Shown piece by piece: positions 31,285-40,090 of a stretch of 64,000 nucleotides of DNA (its first letter is position 1; each line of letters opens with the position of its first letter). The notes under the pieces are model-generated. The model was not told where the DNA came from. It worked only from the letters and a program-made list of their open reading frames with translations, and did no database searches. The position numbers and the translations under genes are program-made. The stretch comes from JAJPXC01 sp964510535 (lineage in GTDB: Bacteria > Bacteroidota > Bacteroidia > Bacteroidales > Muribaculaceae), in assembly GCA_964510535.1 (NCBI GenBank), contig CAZECG010000012.1, positions 1-64,000 of the forward strand, in the 5' to 3' direction.

Positions 31285-32886
31285 TTAGAGTTTGGGGCCG
31301 GCTGCCACGAGTGCTTTACCTGCCTCGTTGTTTTCAAACTTCTTGAAGTTGTTGATGAACATCTCGGCGAGCTTGTTGGCTTTAACGTTCCACTCTGACG
31401 CGTCAGCGTAAGTGTCGCGGGGGTCGAGGATGTTGGGGTCAACACCGGGGAGTGCGGTGGGAACGGTGAAGTCAAACACGGGGATTTGCTTGGTGGGAGC
31501 GGTGAGGATTGAGCCGTCGAGGATGGCGTCGATGATACCGCGGGTATCTTTGATTGAGATACGTTTGCCGGTACCGTTCCAGCCGGTGTTAACCAAGTAA
31601 GCCTTAGCACCGCTCTTCTCCATCTTCTTAACGAGCTCTTCAGCGTATTTTGTGGGGTGCAACGAAAGGAACGCTGCGCCGAAGCAAGCTGAGAAAGTGG
31701 GGGTAGGCTCGGTGATGCCGCGCTCTGTGCCGGCGAGTTTCGAGGTGAAGCCTGAGAGGAAGTAGTACTTGGTCTGCTCGGGAGTCAAGATTGAAACGGG
31801 GGGCAGCACGCCGAATGCGTCAGCCGAAAGGAAGATAACGTTTTTCGCTGCTGGACCTGCACTGGGGCGTACGATTTTCTCGATGTGGTCGATGGGGTAA
31901 GATACGCGGGTGTTCTCGGTCACGCTCTTGTCAGCGAAGTCGATTTTGCCGTTAGCGTCTACGGTGACGTTCTCGAGGAGGGCGTTGCGACGGATTGCGT
32001 TGTAGATGTCGGGCTCGCTCTCTTTGTCGAGGTTGATGACCTTAGCGTAGCATCCGCCCTCGAAGTTGAAGACGCCGTTGTCGTCCCAGCCATGTTCGTC
32101 GTCGCCGATGAGCAGACGTTTGGGGTCGGTTGAAAGGGTGGTCTTGCCGGTGCCTGACAGACCGAAGAAGATTGCGGTGTTTTCGCCGTTCTTGTCGGTA
32201 TTGGCTGAGCAGTGCATTGATGCCATGCCCTTCAAGGGGAGGTAGTAGTTCATGATTGAGAACATACCCTTCTTCATTTCGCCGCCATACCAGGTGTTGA
32301 TGATTACCTGCATACGCTCGGTGAGGTTGAAAGCAACGCAAGTCTCTGAGTTGATGCCGAGCTCTTTCCAGTTCTCAACTTTAGCCTTTGAAGCGTTGAG
32401 CACAACGAAGTCGGGTTGGAAATCTTTGAGCTCCTCCTCGGTGGGGCGGATGAACATGTTGGTCACGAAGTGTGCCTGCCATGCCACTTCAACGATGAAG
32501 CGCACTGCGAGGCGGGTGTCTTTGTTGGTGCCGCAGAATGCGTCAACGACATAGAGTTTCTTGTTTGAAAGCTCTTTGTCGGCGATGGCCTTGAGTGCGT
32601 CCCAGGTTGCGGGAGTGATTGCTTTGTTGTCGTTCTTATATTCGTCTGAAGTCCACCAGATGGTGTCTTTTGATACGTCGTCTTTTACGAAGAATTTGTC
32701 TTTGGGAGAACGTCCGGTGTAGATGCCGGTCATGACGTTTACCGCGCCAAGCTCTGTCTCCTGGCCTTTCTCGTAGCCTGTGAGACCGGGATTAACTTCG
32801 TCGATGAAGAGTTGGTCCCATGAAGGGTTGTGAATAATCTCCGGGGTACCGGTGATACCGTACTTGGTTAAATCAATTTTGCTCAT
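31285..32886 (-). CDS. pckA: phosphoenolpyruvate carboxykinase (ATP)
   Basis: 533 residues. It interconverts oxaloacetate plus ATP with PEP plus CO2. In Bacteroidales it usually runs towards oxaloacetate, conserving ATP on the way to succinate. Seen: TGRSPKDKFFV (residues about 54-64), YYLPLKGMASMHCSAN, the kinase loop GLSGTGKTTLS and the metal/adenine motif LIGDDEHGW, with NTGWNGTGKRI near the end. Full length. It is a single-gene unit with a consensus promoter (32935-32965) and a strong terminator. It fits with the sdhCAB operon 4 kb away. Confidence 0.98.
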   Translation of the reverse strand: MSKIDLTKYGITGTPEIIHNPSWDQLFIDEVNPGLTGYEKGQETELGAVNVMTGIYTGRSPKDKFFVKDDVSKDTIWWTSDEYKNDNKAITPATWDALKAIADKELSNKKLYVVDAFCGTNKDTRLAVRFIVEVAWQAHFVTNMFIRPTEEELKDFQPDFVVLNASKAKVENWKELGINSETCVAFNLTERMQVIINTWYGGEMKKGMFSIMNYYLPLKGMASMHCSANTDKNGENTAIFFGLSGTGKTTLSTDPKRLLIGDDEHGWDDNGVFNFEGGCYAKVINLDKESEPDIYNAIRRNALLENVTVDANGKIDFADKSVTENTRVSYPIDHIEKIVRPSAGPAAKNVIFLSADAFGVLPPVSILTPEQTKYYFLSGFTSKLAGTERGITEPTPTFSACFGAAFLSLHPTKYAEELVKKMEKSGAKAYLVNTGWNGTGKRISIKDTRGIIDAILDGSILTAPTKQIPVFDFTVPTALPGVDPNILDPRDTYADASEWNVKANKLAEMFINNFKKFENNEAGKALVAAGPKL

Positions 32887-32934
32887 TTTCGTAGACTTAG
32901 TTTTGTTTATTTTTTAATCCTTCAAAATCACGTG

Positions 32935-32965
32935 CAAAGGTAGCGCGGCTTTTTGGTATAACAAA
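32935..32965 (-). promoter_or_regulatory. promoter of pckA
   Basis: On minus, TTTG (32962-32965), 19 bases, TACCTTTG (32935-32942): a consensus match with a leader of about 40 bases. Confidence 0.85.
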
Positions 32966-33019
32966 CGGATATTAAAGAAATTTTTCCGTATTAATTATTT
33001 TTAACCTGCTTTGTGAACG

Positions 33020-34993
33020 TCACTTTTTCACCTTAAATATATCTACGCCGATTCTGATGAAGTATATGCCGGGAAGTTGTATGTGGACGTCGTCGGGTCT
33101 GCAGCCGATGTAGATGGCTCTCCCCGTTGAATCATATACGTCTAAGGGTGTGGTTTTGTTCATCTGATTGATGAGAAGCCGTCCGTCGGGCGTGAGGGAA
33201 ACCGACGGCGTGACGGTTGTGACGGTGTTGAGGCCGACACCGGCGAATGAGACTTCATTGATGGCGTTGAAGCGGCCCCAGACGGGGTGTGCGGCATAGG
33301 TGGGGGAGGCTCCGATGGGGACGCTGAGTGTGGCTCCGCTGAACACTTCTGACTCGAACGCGTCAATGCCGGGTTGATGGACATCTTGCCTTCTGTCGCA
33401 TTCGGGCGGGATTGAGGCGCGGCATTGGATGTCGCCGATGGCATGGCAGCCGGTGAAGGCGTCGATTGATAGCGATTGGACTCCGCGGCCAAGCGAGAGT
33501 GTGGTGAGTGATGCGCAGCAGTCAAAGGCTTCGGCTCCGATGGAGTAAACTCCGTCGCCGGTGTCGAGCGACGCCAGCGATGAGCAGCCGGCAAAGGCGC
33601 CGTCGCCGATGGTCGCGGCTGTGAATGGGATGTAGACTTGCGACAGCGAGGAGCATCCGTGGAATGCGTATTGACCTATGGAGTTGACACCCTCGGGAAT
33701 CCGCACGGTGCTTAGTGATGAGCATCCGCTAAAGCTGCCGTCGCTGATGGCGGAGAGGCTTGACGGAAGTTTCGCGGTCGACAGGTCGCGGCAGTCGGCA
33801 AACGCATAGTTTCCGATTGCGGTGACCCCTTCGGGTATTGAGATTCCGCGGAGACCGACGCATCCGTTAAAGGCTCTTGCACCGATGACTTCAAGTGTCG
33901 GTGGAAGTGTGATTGATGTCAGCCCTCCGCAGTTGTTGAACGACTCTTCGCCTATCGAGGTGACTCCGCCGCCGATTGAGGCTGAACTGAGCGAGCGGCA
34001 GTCGCTGAAAGCCCTGTCGCCTATCAATGTCGTGTTGTCAGGGATGTCGATGGAGGTTATGCCACTGCTGACGAATGCTTCTTCGCCGATTGTCGCGACT
34101 GAGGAAAATGATGCCGACTTGAGGTTATGGCATTTGCTGAATGCATGGGTGCCGATAGCGGTTACCGAGGCGGGGAGGTCGATTGAAGGTAGGGCGCTGC
34201 ACCCGCTGAACATACCGTCGGAAATGGCGGTGATTGTCGAGGGGATTGAGACGGCTGACAGCTCCCGGCAGTCGGCGATGGCGTTGATGCCGATTCTGGA
34301 TATGCCTTCGGGAAGGGACAGAGAGCGCAATCCGCATCCTTGGAAGGCTCCGTTACCGACCGTTGTCAGTGACATGGGGAGCGAGATGGACGTGAGCTGC
34401 GAGCATCCGTCGAAGGCGTAGTCGCCAATGATGGTGAGCTTGTCGGCGAACTCGATGCGTTTGAGTGCCTGGCATCCCGAGAACGCGTATTCGCCAATCG
34501 AGGTGGGGGGGGTGGAGAAGTAGATGTCGCGGAGCCTTGTGTTGGCGGCGAAAAGCCTGGCGGGCCATGTGGTCACGTTCGGTGGCATCTCGAACAGCCG
34601 GAGGCTGGTGCACTGTGAGAAGGCCCCTTCGCCGATGTGCCTGACTGTGGGCGGGAGCTTTATCTCGGAAATCCATGAGCATTCGGCAAACGCTTCGGCT
34701 CCGATGCTGGTGAGGGAGTCGGGAAAGATTATCTGGGTTACCCGGCTGCAACCTTTGACGGCTGCGTTGCCAATCACGGTGACTGAGTAGCTTTTGCCGT
34801 CAGGTCCGGTGACAACAGTTGGGATGGTGAGTGTCCAAGAGTAGTTCTGGTTTACAAGAGATGTCAACTCGACCTGCGAGGAACCTATTATGGTGTAGTT
34901 GAGACCGTCGACGGAGAAGTCGATGGCGAAAATCGCCGCATGGGCTAACACGACAGATAAGAGCGTGGTTGAAAGTCTGTGTAATCGATTCAT
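33020..34993 (-). CDS. BspA-type leucine-rich-repeat surface protein
   Basis: 657 residues from ATG 34993. A longer frame begins at 35038, but a -7 element at 35001-35008 lies between. The signal peptide is MNRLHRLSTTLLSVVLAHAA. About 18 consecutive LRR_5 repeats of 22-23 residues (about 80-500) follow the pattern IGxxAFxxCxxLxxIxLPxxVxx, for example IGDYAFDGCSQLTSISLP. The C-terminal 60 residues (LDVYDSTGRAIYIG, then GIYFIRIGVDIFKVKK) look like a type A sorting tail. It is presumed exported and surface-bound. Compared with the LRR protein at 28084 it lacks the middle propeller-like region. The repeats are diverged at DNA level, so they are old and not a recent expansion. Confidence 0.85.
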   Translation of the reverse strand: MNRLHRLSTTLLSVVLAHAAIFAIDFSVDGLNYTIIGSSQVELTSLVNQNYSWTLTIPTVVTGPDGKSYSVTVIGNAAVKGCSRVTQIIFPDSLTSIGAEAFAECSWISEIKLPPTVRHIGEGAFSQCTSLRLFEMPPNVTTWPARLFAANTRLRDIYFSTPPTSIGEYAFSGCQALKRIEFADKLTIIGDYAFDGCSQLTSISLPMSLTTVGNGAFQGCGLRSLSLPEGISRIGINAIADCRELSAVSIPSTITAISDGMFSGCSALPSIDLPASVTAIGTHAFSKCHNLKSASFSSVATIGEEAFVSSGITSIDIPDNTTLIGDRAFSDCRSLSSASIGGGVTSIGEESFNNCGGLTSITLPPTLEVIGARAFNGCVGLRGISIPEGVTAIGNYAFADCRDLSTAKLPSSLSAISDGSFSGCSSLSTVRIPEGVNSIGQYAFHGCSSLSQVYIPFTAATIGDGAFAGCSSLASLDTGDGVYSIGAEAFDCCASLTTLSLGRGVQSLSIDAFTGCHAIGDIQCRASIPPECDRRQDVHQPGIDAFESEVFSGATLSVPIGASPTYAAHPVWGRFNAINEVSFAGVGLNTVTTVTPSVSLTPDGRLLINQMNKTTPLDVYDSTGRAIYIGCRPDDVHIQLPGIYFIRIGVDIFKVKK

Positions 34994-35000
34994 TATGTGA

Positions 35001-35008
35001 CAAAAGTA
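35001..35008 (-). promoter_or_regulatory. -7 element of the second LRR gene
   Basis: TACTTTTG on minus lies seven bases upstream of ATG 34993; no good -33 is seen. It decides the start codon and implies an almost leaderless transcript. Confidence 0.5.
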
Positions 35009-35062
35009 GCTATAAAATATCAAATAGCCTCCCGACAAAATAGATTTTAACTAATTAATCAT

Positions 35063-35070
35063 TATCTTTG
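35063..35070 (+). promoter_or_regulatory. -7 element of the esterase gene
   Basis: TATCTTTG, with no clear -33 partner. It is divergent from the LRR -7 element 55 bases away. Confidence 0.45.
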
Positions 35071-35126
35071 TCGATTATAAACCATGAATGAATACTCACA
35101 ACACAACAATTAAACACAACTTTGTC

Positions 35127-36023
35127 ATGATTTCTCTCAGGAAAGTGCTGGCCGGAATGGCAGCATTGATGATTGCGGCTTTCGGGGCGGTTATGCCGTC
35201 GTCGGCTGCATCGAAGACCCATCAGCTCCGCGACACCGTAGTGAGCGTGTCGACTGTCATCCCGTCGACCGCCGACACCATCACGCTGACGACGAAACAG
35301 GTGACACCGCCGGTAAAGGTGACTGTCATCCACCCCGCATGGACTGACCCGGCGGCGCGTTATCCGGTGGTTTATATGCTCAACGGTTACGGGGGCGATT
35401 ACCGCTCATGGCCCCAGGGGCAGCCTCGCCTGAACGAGCTGGCGCAGGAAAAGGGTATAATCATAGTGTGTCCCGACGGCAGAGACAGTTGGTACTGGGA
35501 TTCGCCGGTGGACCCGAATATGCAGATGGAGACGCTGATAACGCGCGTGCTCGTGCCGATGATTGATGCGAACTATCCGACCATAGCCGACCCGGCGCAC
35601 CGGGCAATCACGGGGCTGTCGATGGGCGGACACGGCGCGTTGTGGCTCGCTATGCGCCACCCTGACCTTTTCGGCTCGATGGGTAGCATGAGCGGCGGCG
35701 TCAACATCATCCCTTTCACGAAGAAGTGGAAGATGGAGGAGCGGCTCGGACCGTATGACGAGAATGTGGAGCGTTGGGAAGAGCACACGGTGATTAACTT
35801 GGTGCCTACGCTCGCACCCGGGCAGAACATCATAATAGACTGCGGCGTAGACGACTTTTTCGCGGAGGTCAACAATGAACTTCACGAGGCTCTGCTGGCG
35901 AGGAAAATCCCGCATGACTACACAAGCCGTCCCGGAAAACACTCGTGGGATTACTGGCGCAACTCGATATTGTATCACCTCGAATTTTTCAGCGAGGCAT
36001 TCCGCAAAGCGTCAGCGAAGTGA
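35127..36023 (+). CDS. secreted esterase, esterase D/PF00756 family
   Basis: 298 residues from ATG 35127; an in-frame ATG at 35088 would add 13 residues before the signal peptide and cannot be excluded. Signal peptide MISLRKVLAGMAALMIAAFG, then an alpha/beta-hydrolase: YPVVYMLNGYGGDYRSW, the oxyanion and nucleophile region ITGLSMGGHGALWLA (Ser in GLSMG), an acid in DCGVDDFF, and His in PGKHSWDYW. Relatives cleave acetyl or feruloyl esters on polysaccharides, or act on S-formylglutathione. Secretion argues for a carbohydrate esterase here, but no polysaccharide locus surrounds it. Confidence 0.85.
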   Translation: MISLRKVLAGMAALMIAAFGAVMPSSAASKTHQLRDTVVSVSTVIPSTADTITLTTKQVTPPVKVTVIHPAWTDPAARYPVVYMLNGYGGDYRSWPQGQPRLNELAQEKGIIIVCPDGRDSWYWDSPVDPNMQMETLITRVLVPMIDANYPTIADPAHRAITGLSMGGHGALWLAMRHPDLFGSMGSMSGGVNIIPFTKKWKMEERLGPYDENVERWEEHTVINLVPTLAPGQNIIIDCGVDDFFAEVNNELHEALLARKIPHDYTSRPGKHSWDYWRNSILYHLEFFSEAFRKASAK

Positions 36024-36094
36024 GGATGCCGAGTGGCTGCAAAAGGTGGAGTAGAGGTTAAAATATCTATTTTTAAAGAATTTTTTCCTTAATT

Positions 36095-36126
36095 TTTGCG
36101 GCTGCGGTGTTTTTGCACTAATTTTG
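36095..36126 (+). promoter_or_regulatory. promoter of the sdhCAB operon
   Basis: TTTG (36095-36098), 20 bases, TAATTTTG (36119-36126). The leader is about 70 bases. Confidence 0.75.
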
Positions 36127-36201
36127 CGAAACGTAACGCGATAGCTTTAACGACAGAAACAACAAGAACAATAAATTTATAAATCAAAACTATCATCCTC
36201 T

Positions 36202-37149
36202 ATGTGGTTAACTAACTCATCTGTAGGACGGAAATTCGTCATGGCTCTGACCGGCGCATTCCTTGTCCTCTTTGTGACGTTTCACGTCTTGATGAATGGC
36301 GTGGCCATCTTATGGCCCGCCGCTTACAACGTCATCTGCGCGTTTTTGGGTGCGAACTGGTATGCCCTTGTCGGCACGCTTGTTCTTGCCGCAGGTTTCC
36401 TGCTGCACATCATCTATGCGCTGTGGCTCACCGTGCAAAACCGGAAGGCTCGCGGCAACGACCGTTATGCAGTGACTTCCAAACCCAAGCAGGTTGAGTG
36501 GGCGTCGCAGAATATGCTCGTGCTCGGTGTCGTGGTGCTTGCGTTCTTTGTAGTCCACCTAATCCAGTTCTGGGCTAAGATGCAGCTCGCTGAAATTACT
36601 GGAGAACTTTACACCGGTCCGTGCGGTCACGAGATGCCTCCGGCTGCTGGGACGCTTTTCATTCAGCTTGCGTTCGGTCAGTGGTGGACTTTGCCTGTGT
36701 ATATCATCGGTTTCGTGGCGTTGTGGTTCCACATGACCCACGGTTTTTGGTCGATGTTCCAAAGCGCAGGCTGGAATAACGGCACATGGCTTTGCCGCCT
36801 GAAATGCGTCGGCAACTGGTGGACTACCATCGTTATCGGACTCTTCATCATTGAAGCTGTTGTCTTCACCGTGCAGGCTCAAAATGAGGCTTACTTGAAA
36901 TGCCCGGAGTTGCAAAAACAATATTGCGAAATGGCTCAAGAGCACAAAGCTGAAGCCGCTTGCGACGCTCCCTGCATTAACGACTGCGTTGCTCCTTGCG
37001 AAAACGCTTGCGAAGCTGACGCGTGCGCTGAAAAATGCGTTGCTCCTTGCGAAAACGCTTGCACTGCTGATGTTTGCCCCGAAAATTGCGCTGACTGCAA
37101 AAACGTGTGCGGCAAATGTGAGCAACCTAACGAAAATGTTGAACAATAA
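36202..37149 (+). CDS. sdhC: succinate dehydrogenase/fumarate reductase cytochrome b subunit with Cys-rich tail
   Basis: 315 residues. It is the membrane anchor that carries heme b and passes electrons between quinone and the SdhB clusters. Five hydrophobic helices (about 13-37, 55-77, 104-124, 164-183, 205-227) with histidines at 28, 69, 119, 177 and 180 fit the fused, diheme Bacteroidota type, whose usual length is about 220-235. After the last helix comes a tail of about 85 residues with 16 cysteines (234, 242, 254, 258, 262, 266, 270, 275, 279, 283, 287, 292, 296, 299, 303, 306), mostly spaced C-x3-C. No CxxCH heme c motif is present. By analogy with known FrdC topology the tail would be periplasmic (inference). 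It is the first gene of the operon, 18 bases before sdhA. Confidence 0.93.
   Translation: MWLTNSSVGRKFVMALTGAFLVLFVTFHVLMNGVAILWPAAYNVICAFLGANWYALVGTLVLAAGFLLHIIYALWLTVQNRKARGNDRYAVTSKPKQVEWASQNMLVLGVVVLAFFVVHLIQFWAKMQLAEITGELYTGPCGHEMPPAAGTLFIQLAFGQWWTLPVYIIGFVALWFHMTHGFWSMFQSAGWNNGTWLCRLKCVGNWWTTIVIGLFIIEAVVFTVQAQNEAYLKCPELQKQYCEMAQEHKAEAACDAPCINDCVAPCENACEADACAEKCVAPCENACTADVCPENCADCKNVCGKCEQPNENVEQ
36985..37086 (+). repeat. 51-base tandem repeat in the sdhC tail
   Basis: Two units, 36985-37035 and 37036-37086, encode CVAPCENACEADACAEK and CVAPCENACTADVCPEN. The first 27 bases of each are identical. A diverged half unit (CDAPCIND) precedes them at 36961-36984. The tail therefore grew by local duplication. 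Confidence 0.9.
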
Positions 37150-37167
37150 TAACCCGCTTTTCACGAT

Positions 37168-39195
37168 ATGGCAGACATTAAAAAGCTCGATGGGATGATT
37201 GATTCGACTCCCATCATGAATGATTACGCTGACATCGAGTCCTCGAAGCTCCCCGAATATCAGATTGACTCCAAGATACCCGAAGGTCCCGTGGCTGAAA
37301 AGTGGACCAACTACAAAGCTCATCAGAAACTCGTGAACCCCGCCAACAAGCGCAACCTCGACATCATCGTCGTCGGTACCGGTCTGGCTGGCGCGTCGGC
37401 AGCTTCGACTCTCGGCGAAATGGGCTTTAATGTGCTCAACTTCTGCATCCAGGACAGCCCCCGCCGCGCTCACTCTATCGCCGCGCAGGGTGGTATCAAC
37501 GCAGCTAAAAACTATCAGAACGACGGTGACTCGGTTTACCGCCTCTTCTATGACACCGTAAAGGGTGGCGACTTCCGCTCACGCGAGGCCAACGTCTACC
37601 GCCTGGCTGAGGTGTCAAACAACATCATCGACCAATGTGTGGCTCAAGGCGTTCCCTTCGCTCGCGAATACGGCGGCTTGTTGGCTAACCGTTCTTTCGG
37701 CGGCGCACAGGTTTCGCGTACGTTCTACGCTAAAGGTCAGACCGGCCAGCAGCTCCTCCTCGGCGCTTACGCTTCGCTCAACCGTCAAATCCAGAAAGGG
37801 ACTGTGAAGTCGTTCAATCGCCGCGAGATGCTCGACGTGGTCATCATCGACGGCCGCGCCCGCGGTATCATCGTCCGCAACCTCGTGACAGGTGAAATCG
37901 AGCGTTACGCCGCTCACGCCGTGGTGCTCGCAACCGGCGGTTATGGCCGCACGTTCTTCCTTTCGACCAATGCTATGGGTTGCAACGGTTCGGCAGCAAT
38001 CCAGGCGTTCAAGAAAGGCGCGTATCTGTCGAACCTCGCGTTCACTCAGATTCACCCCACTTGTATCCCCGTTCACGGCGAAGACCAGTCTAAGCTCACC
38101 CTTATGAGCGAGTCGCTCCGTAACGACGGCCGCATCTGGGTCCCCAAAAAGAAAGAAGACGCCGAGGCTATCCGTGCCGGCAAGAAGAAACCGACCGACA
38201 TCCCCGACGAAGACCGCGACTTCTACTTGGAGCGTCGTTATCCCGCGTTCGGTAACCTTTGCCCCCGCGACATTGCCAGCCGCGCCGCCAAAGAGCGTTG
38301 CGATGCCGGTTACGGCGTAGGTACGGGCAATGCCGTTTACCTCGACTTCAAATATGCTATCGAGCGTCTTGGCGCCGACGTCGTTCGCGACCGCTACGGC
38401 AACCTCTTCGATATGTATCAGATGATTTCTGACGATAACCCCTACGAGACCCCGATGATGATTTTCCCCGCCAGCCACTACACTATGGGTGGTATCTGGG
38501 TTGACTATGAGTTGCAGACTTCAATTAAGGGCCTCTTCGCCATCGGTGAATGTAACTTCTCTGACCACGGCGCTAACCGCCTCGGAGCATCGGCTCTGAT
38601 GCAGGGTCTCGCCGACGGTTACTTCGTGCTCCCCTACACGATGCAAAACTACCTTAGCGACCAGATTAAGGTGCCCCACTTCTCTACTTCAAGCAAAGAG
38701 TTTGACGAGGCTGAGAAAGCCGTTCGCGACCGCATCGAGAAGTTGATGAACATCAAAGGTACCAAGTCGCCTGACCAGATTCACAAGCGTCTGGGCCATG
38801 TGATGTGGAATCTCGTGGGTATGGGCCGCACGCTCCAAAGCCTTGTGAAGGCAATCGATGAGCTTGAGGAAATCCGCAAAGAGTTCTATACCGACCTCCG
38901 CATCGTTGGCCGCGCCGACGACCTCAACACCGAGCTTGAAAAAGCTCTGCGTCTCGAGGACTTCCTCGTTATGGCTAAGATGATGGCTATCGACGCTCTC
39001 CACCGCAATGAGTCGTGTGGCGCGCACTTCCGCGAAGAGTACCAGACCGCTGACGGCGAGGCTGCCCGTAACGACAAGGATTATATGTATGTGTCATGCT
39101 GGAAATACACCGGCGACAACGAGAAACCCGTACTCCTCAAAGAACCCCTCAAATATGAGGCTATCCAGGTTCAAACGCGTAACTATAAGTCATAA
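37168..39195 (+). CDS. sdhA: succinate dehydrogenase/fumarate reductase flavoprotein subunit
   Basis: 675 residues. It is the catalytic subunit with covalent FAD; in anaerobic Bacteroidales it mainly reduces fumarate to succinate. Seen: the FAD-binding GTGLAGASAAS (70-80), His102 in AHSIAAQGGINAA as the probable FAD attachment, the substrate-site HPTCIPVHG region, and FAIGECNFSDHGANRLGASAL near the C-terminal third. Full length with no gaps. It sits 18 bases after sdhC and 72 before sdhB; the second gap contains an inverted repeat. Confidence 0.97.
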   Translation: MADIKKLDGMIDSTPIMNDYADIESSKLPEYQIDSKIPEGPVAEKWTNYKAHQKLVNPANKRNLDIIVVGTGLAGASAASTLGEMGFNVLNFCIQDSPRRAHSIAAQGGINAAKNYQNDGDSVYRLFYDTVKGGDFRSREANVYRLAEVSNNIIDQCVAQGVPFAREYGGLLANRSFGGAQVSRTFYAKGQTGQQLLLGAYASLNRQIQKGTVKSFNRREMLDVVIIDGRARGIIVRNLVTGEIERYAAHAVVLATGGYGRTFFLSTNAMGCNGSAAIQAFKKGAYLSNLAFTQIHPTCIPVHGEDQSKLTLMSESLRNDGRIWVPKKKEDAEAIRAGKKKPTDIPDEDRDFYLERRYPAFGNLCPRDIASRAAKERCDAGYGVGTGNAVYLDFKYAIERLGADVVRDRYGNLFDMYQMISDDNPYETPMMIFPASHYTMGGIWVDYELQTSIKGLFAIGECNFSDHGANRLGASALMQGLADGYFVLPYTMQNYLSDQIKVPHFSTSSKEFDEAEKAVRDRIEKLMNIKGTKSPDQIHKRLGHVMWNLVGMGRTLQSLVKAIDELEEIRKEFYTDLRIVGRADDLNTELEKALRLEDFLVMAKMMAIDALHRNESCGAHFREEYQTADGEAARNDKDYMYVSCWKYTGDNEKPVLLKEPLKYEAIQVQTRNYKS

Positions 39196-39211
39196 TCTTT
39201 AACCACGAGGC

Positions 39212-39245
39212 GGCTCGGCGCTCGTTAATAACGGTCGCCGAAGCC
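39212..39245. other. inverted repeat between sdhA and sdhB
   Basis: GGCTCGGCG (39212-39220) pairs with CGCCGAAGCC (39236-39245) with one bulge around a 15-base loop. It has no T-run, so it is more likely an mRNA-stability or processing element than a terminator. Confidence 0.45.
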
Positions 39246-39267
39246 ACCTACCAAATAACACAACAAA

Positions 39268-40023
39268 ATGGAAAAGACAATCAACATAAAATTGAAGATT
39301 TGGCGTCAACGTGGTCCCAAAGAGAAAGGCCAGTTCGTCAACTATTCGCTTGACAACGTGTCAACCGGCAGCAGCTTCCTCGAAATGCTCGATATGCTCA
39401 ACCAGCAGCTTGTAGAGAAAGGTGAGGAGCCTGTAGTGTTTGACAACGACTGCCGTGAGGGTATCTGCGGTATGTGCTCACTTTACATCAACGGTCATCC
39501 CCACGGGCCGGTGCAGGGTATCACTACCTGCCAGCTCCACATGCGTAAGTTCAACGACGGCGACACTATCACCATCGAGCCTTGGCGTTCGGCTGCGTTC
39601 CCGGTAATCCGTGACTTGACGGTTGACCGTAACGCGTTCGACAAAATCCAACAGGCCGGCGGTTACGTTTCGTTCAACTGCGGCGGCGCCCAAGACGCCA
39701 ACGCCCTCCCCATCTCCAAAGAGGTTGCCGATGTCGCTATGGACTCGGCTACCTGTATCGGTTGCGGTGCTTGTGTGGCTGCCTGCAAGAACGGTTCGGC
39801 CATGCTGTTTGTCAGCGCGAAAGTGAGCCAGTTCGCTTTGCTGCCCCAGGGCCAAGTTGAACGCGCTCGCCGCGCCCGCGCCATGGTTAAGAAGATGGAT
39901 GAGCTTGGTTTCGGAAACTGCACCAATACAGGTGCCTGCGCAGCCGAATGTCCCAAGAATATCCCCTTGAGCAACATCGCCCGCCTGAACCGTGAGTTTG
40001 TTAAGGCGAAATTCAAAGATTAA
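39268..40023 (+). CDS. sdhB: succinate dehydrogenase/fumarate reductase iron-sulfur subunit
   Basis: 251 residues. It relays electrons between the flavin and the membrane quinone site. The N-terminal 2Fe-2S ligands are Cys62, Cys67, Cys70 and Cys88. The C-terminal clusters are ligated by Cys163, Cys166, Cys169, Cys173 (CIGCGACVAAC) and Cys218, Cys224, Cys228 (CTNTGACAAEC), as needed for 4Fe-4S and 3Fe-4S centres. The length and ligand set are complete, so the enzyme should be active. The operon ends with the terminator at 40049-40090. Confidence 0.97.
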   Translation: MEKTINIKLKIWRQRGPKEKGQFVNYSLDNVSTGSSFLEMLDMLNQQLVEKGEEPVVFDNDCREGICGMCSLYINGHPHGPVQGITTCQLHMRKFNDGDTITIEPWRSAAFPVIRDLTVDRNAFDKIQQAGGYVSFNCGGAQDANALPISKEVADVAMDSATCIGCGACVAACKNGSAMLFVSAKVSQFALLPQGQVERARRARAMVKKMDELGFGNCTNTGACAAECPKNIPLSNIARLNREFVKAKFKD

Positions 40024-40048
40024 TTCCTTACAATTGATAAGCAAAAAG

Positions 40049-40090
40049 CATAGAGGGGGAGCCAAGGCGGCTTCCCCTCTATGACTTTTT
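40049..40090 (+). terminator. terminator of sdhCAB
   Basis: Fifteen-base arms, 40049-40063 (CATAGAGGGGGAGCC) and 40069-40083, pair with one wobble, then ACTTTTT. Confidence 0.9.

Noticed and set aside
28084..34993. Repetitive stretches suggesting a repeat array or CRISPR
   Set aside because: The periodicity is about 68 bases in frame and encodes diverged LRR_5 repeats; there are no identical repeats with unique spacers.
36883..37146. SdhC tail as a multiheme cytochrome c domain
   Set aside because: None of the 16 cysteines forms a CxxCH motif and the tail has only one histidine.
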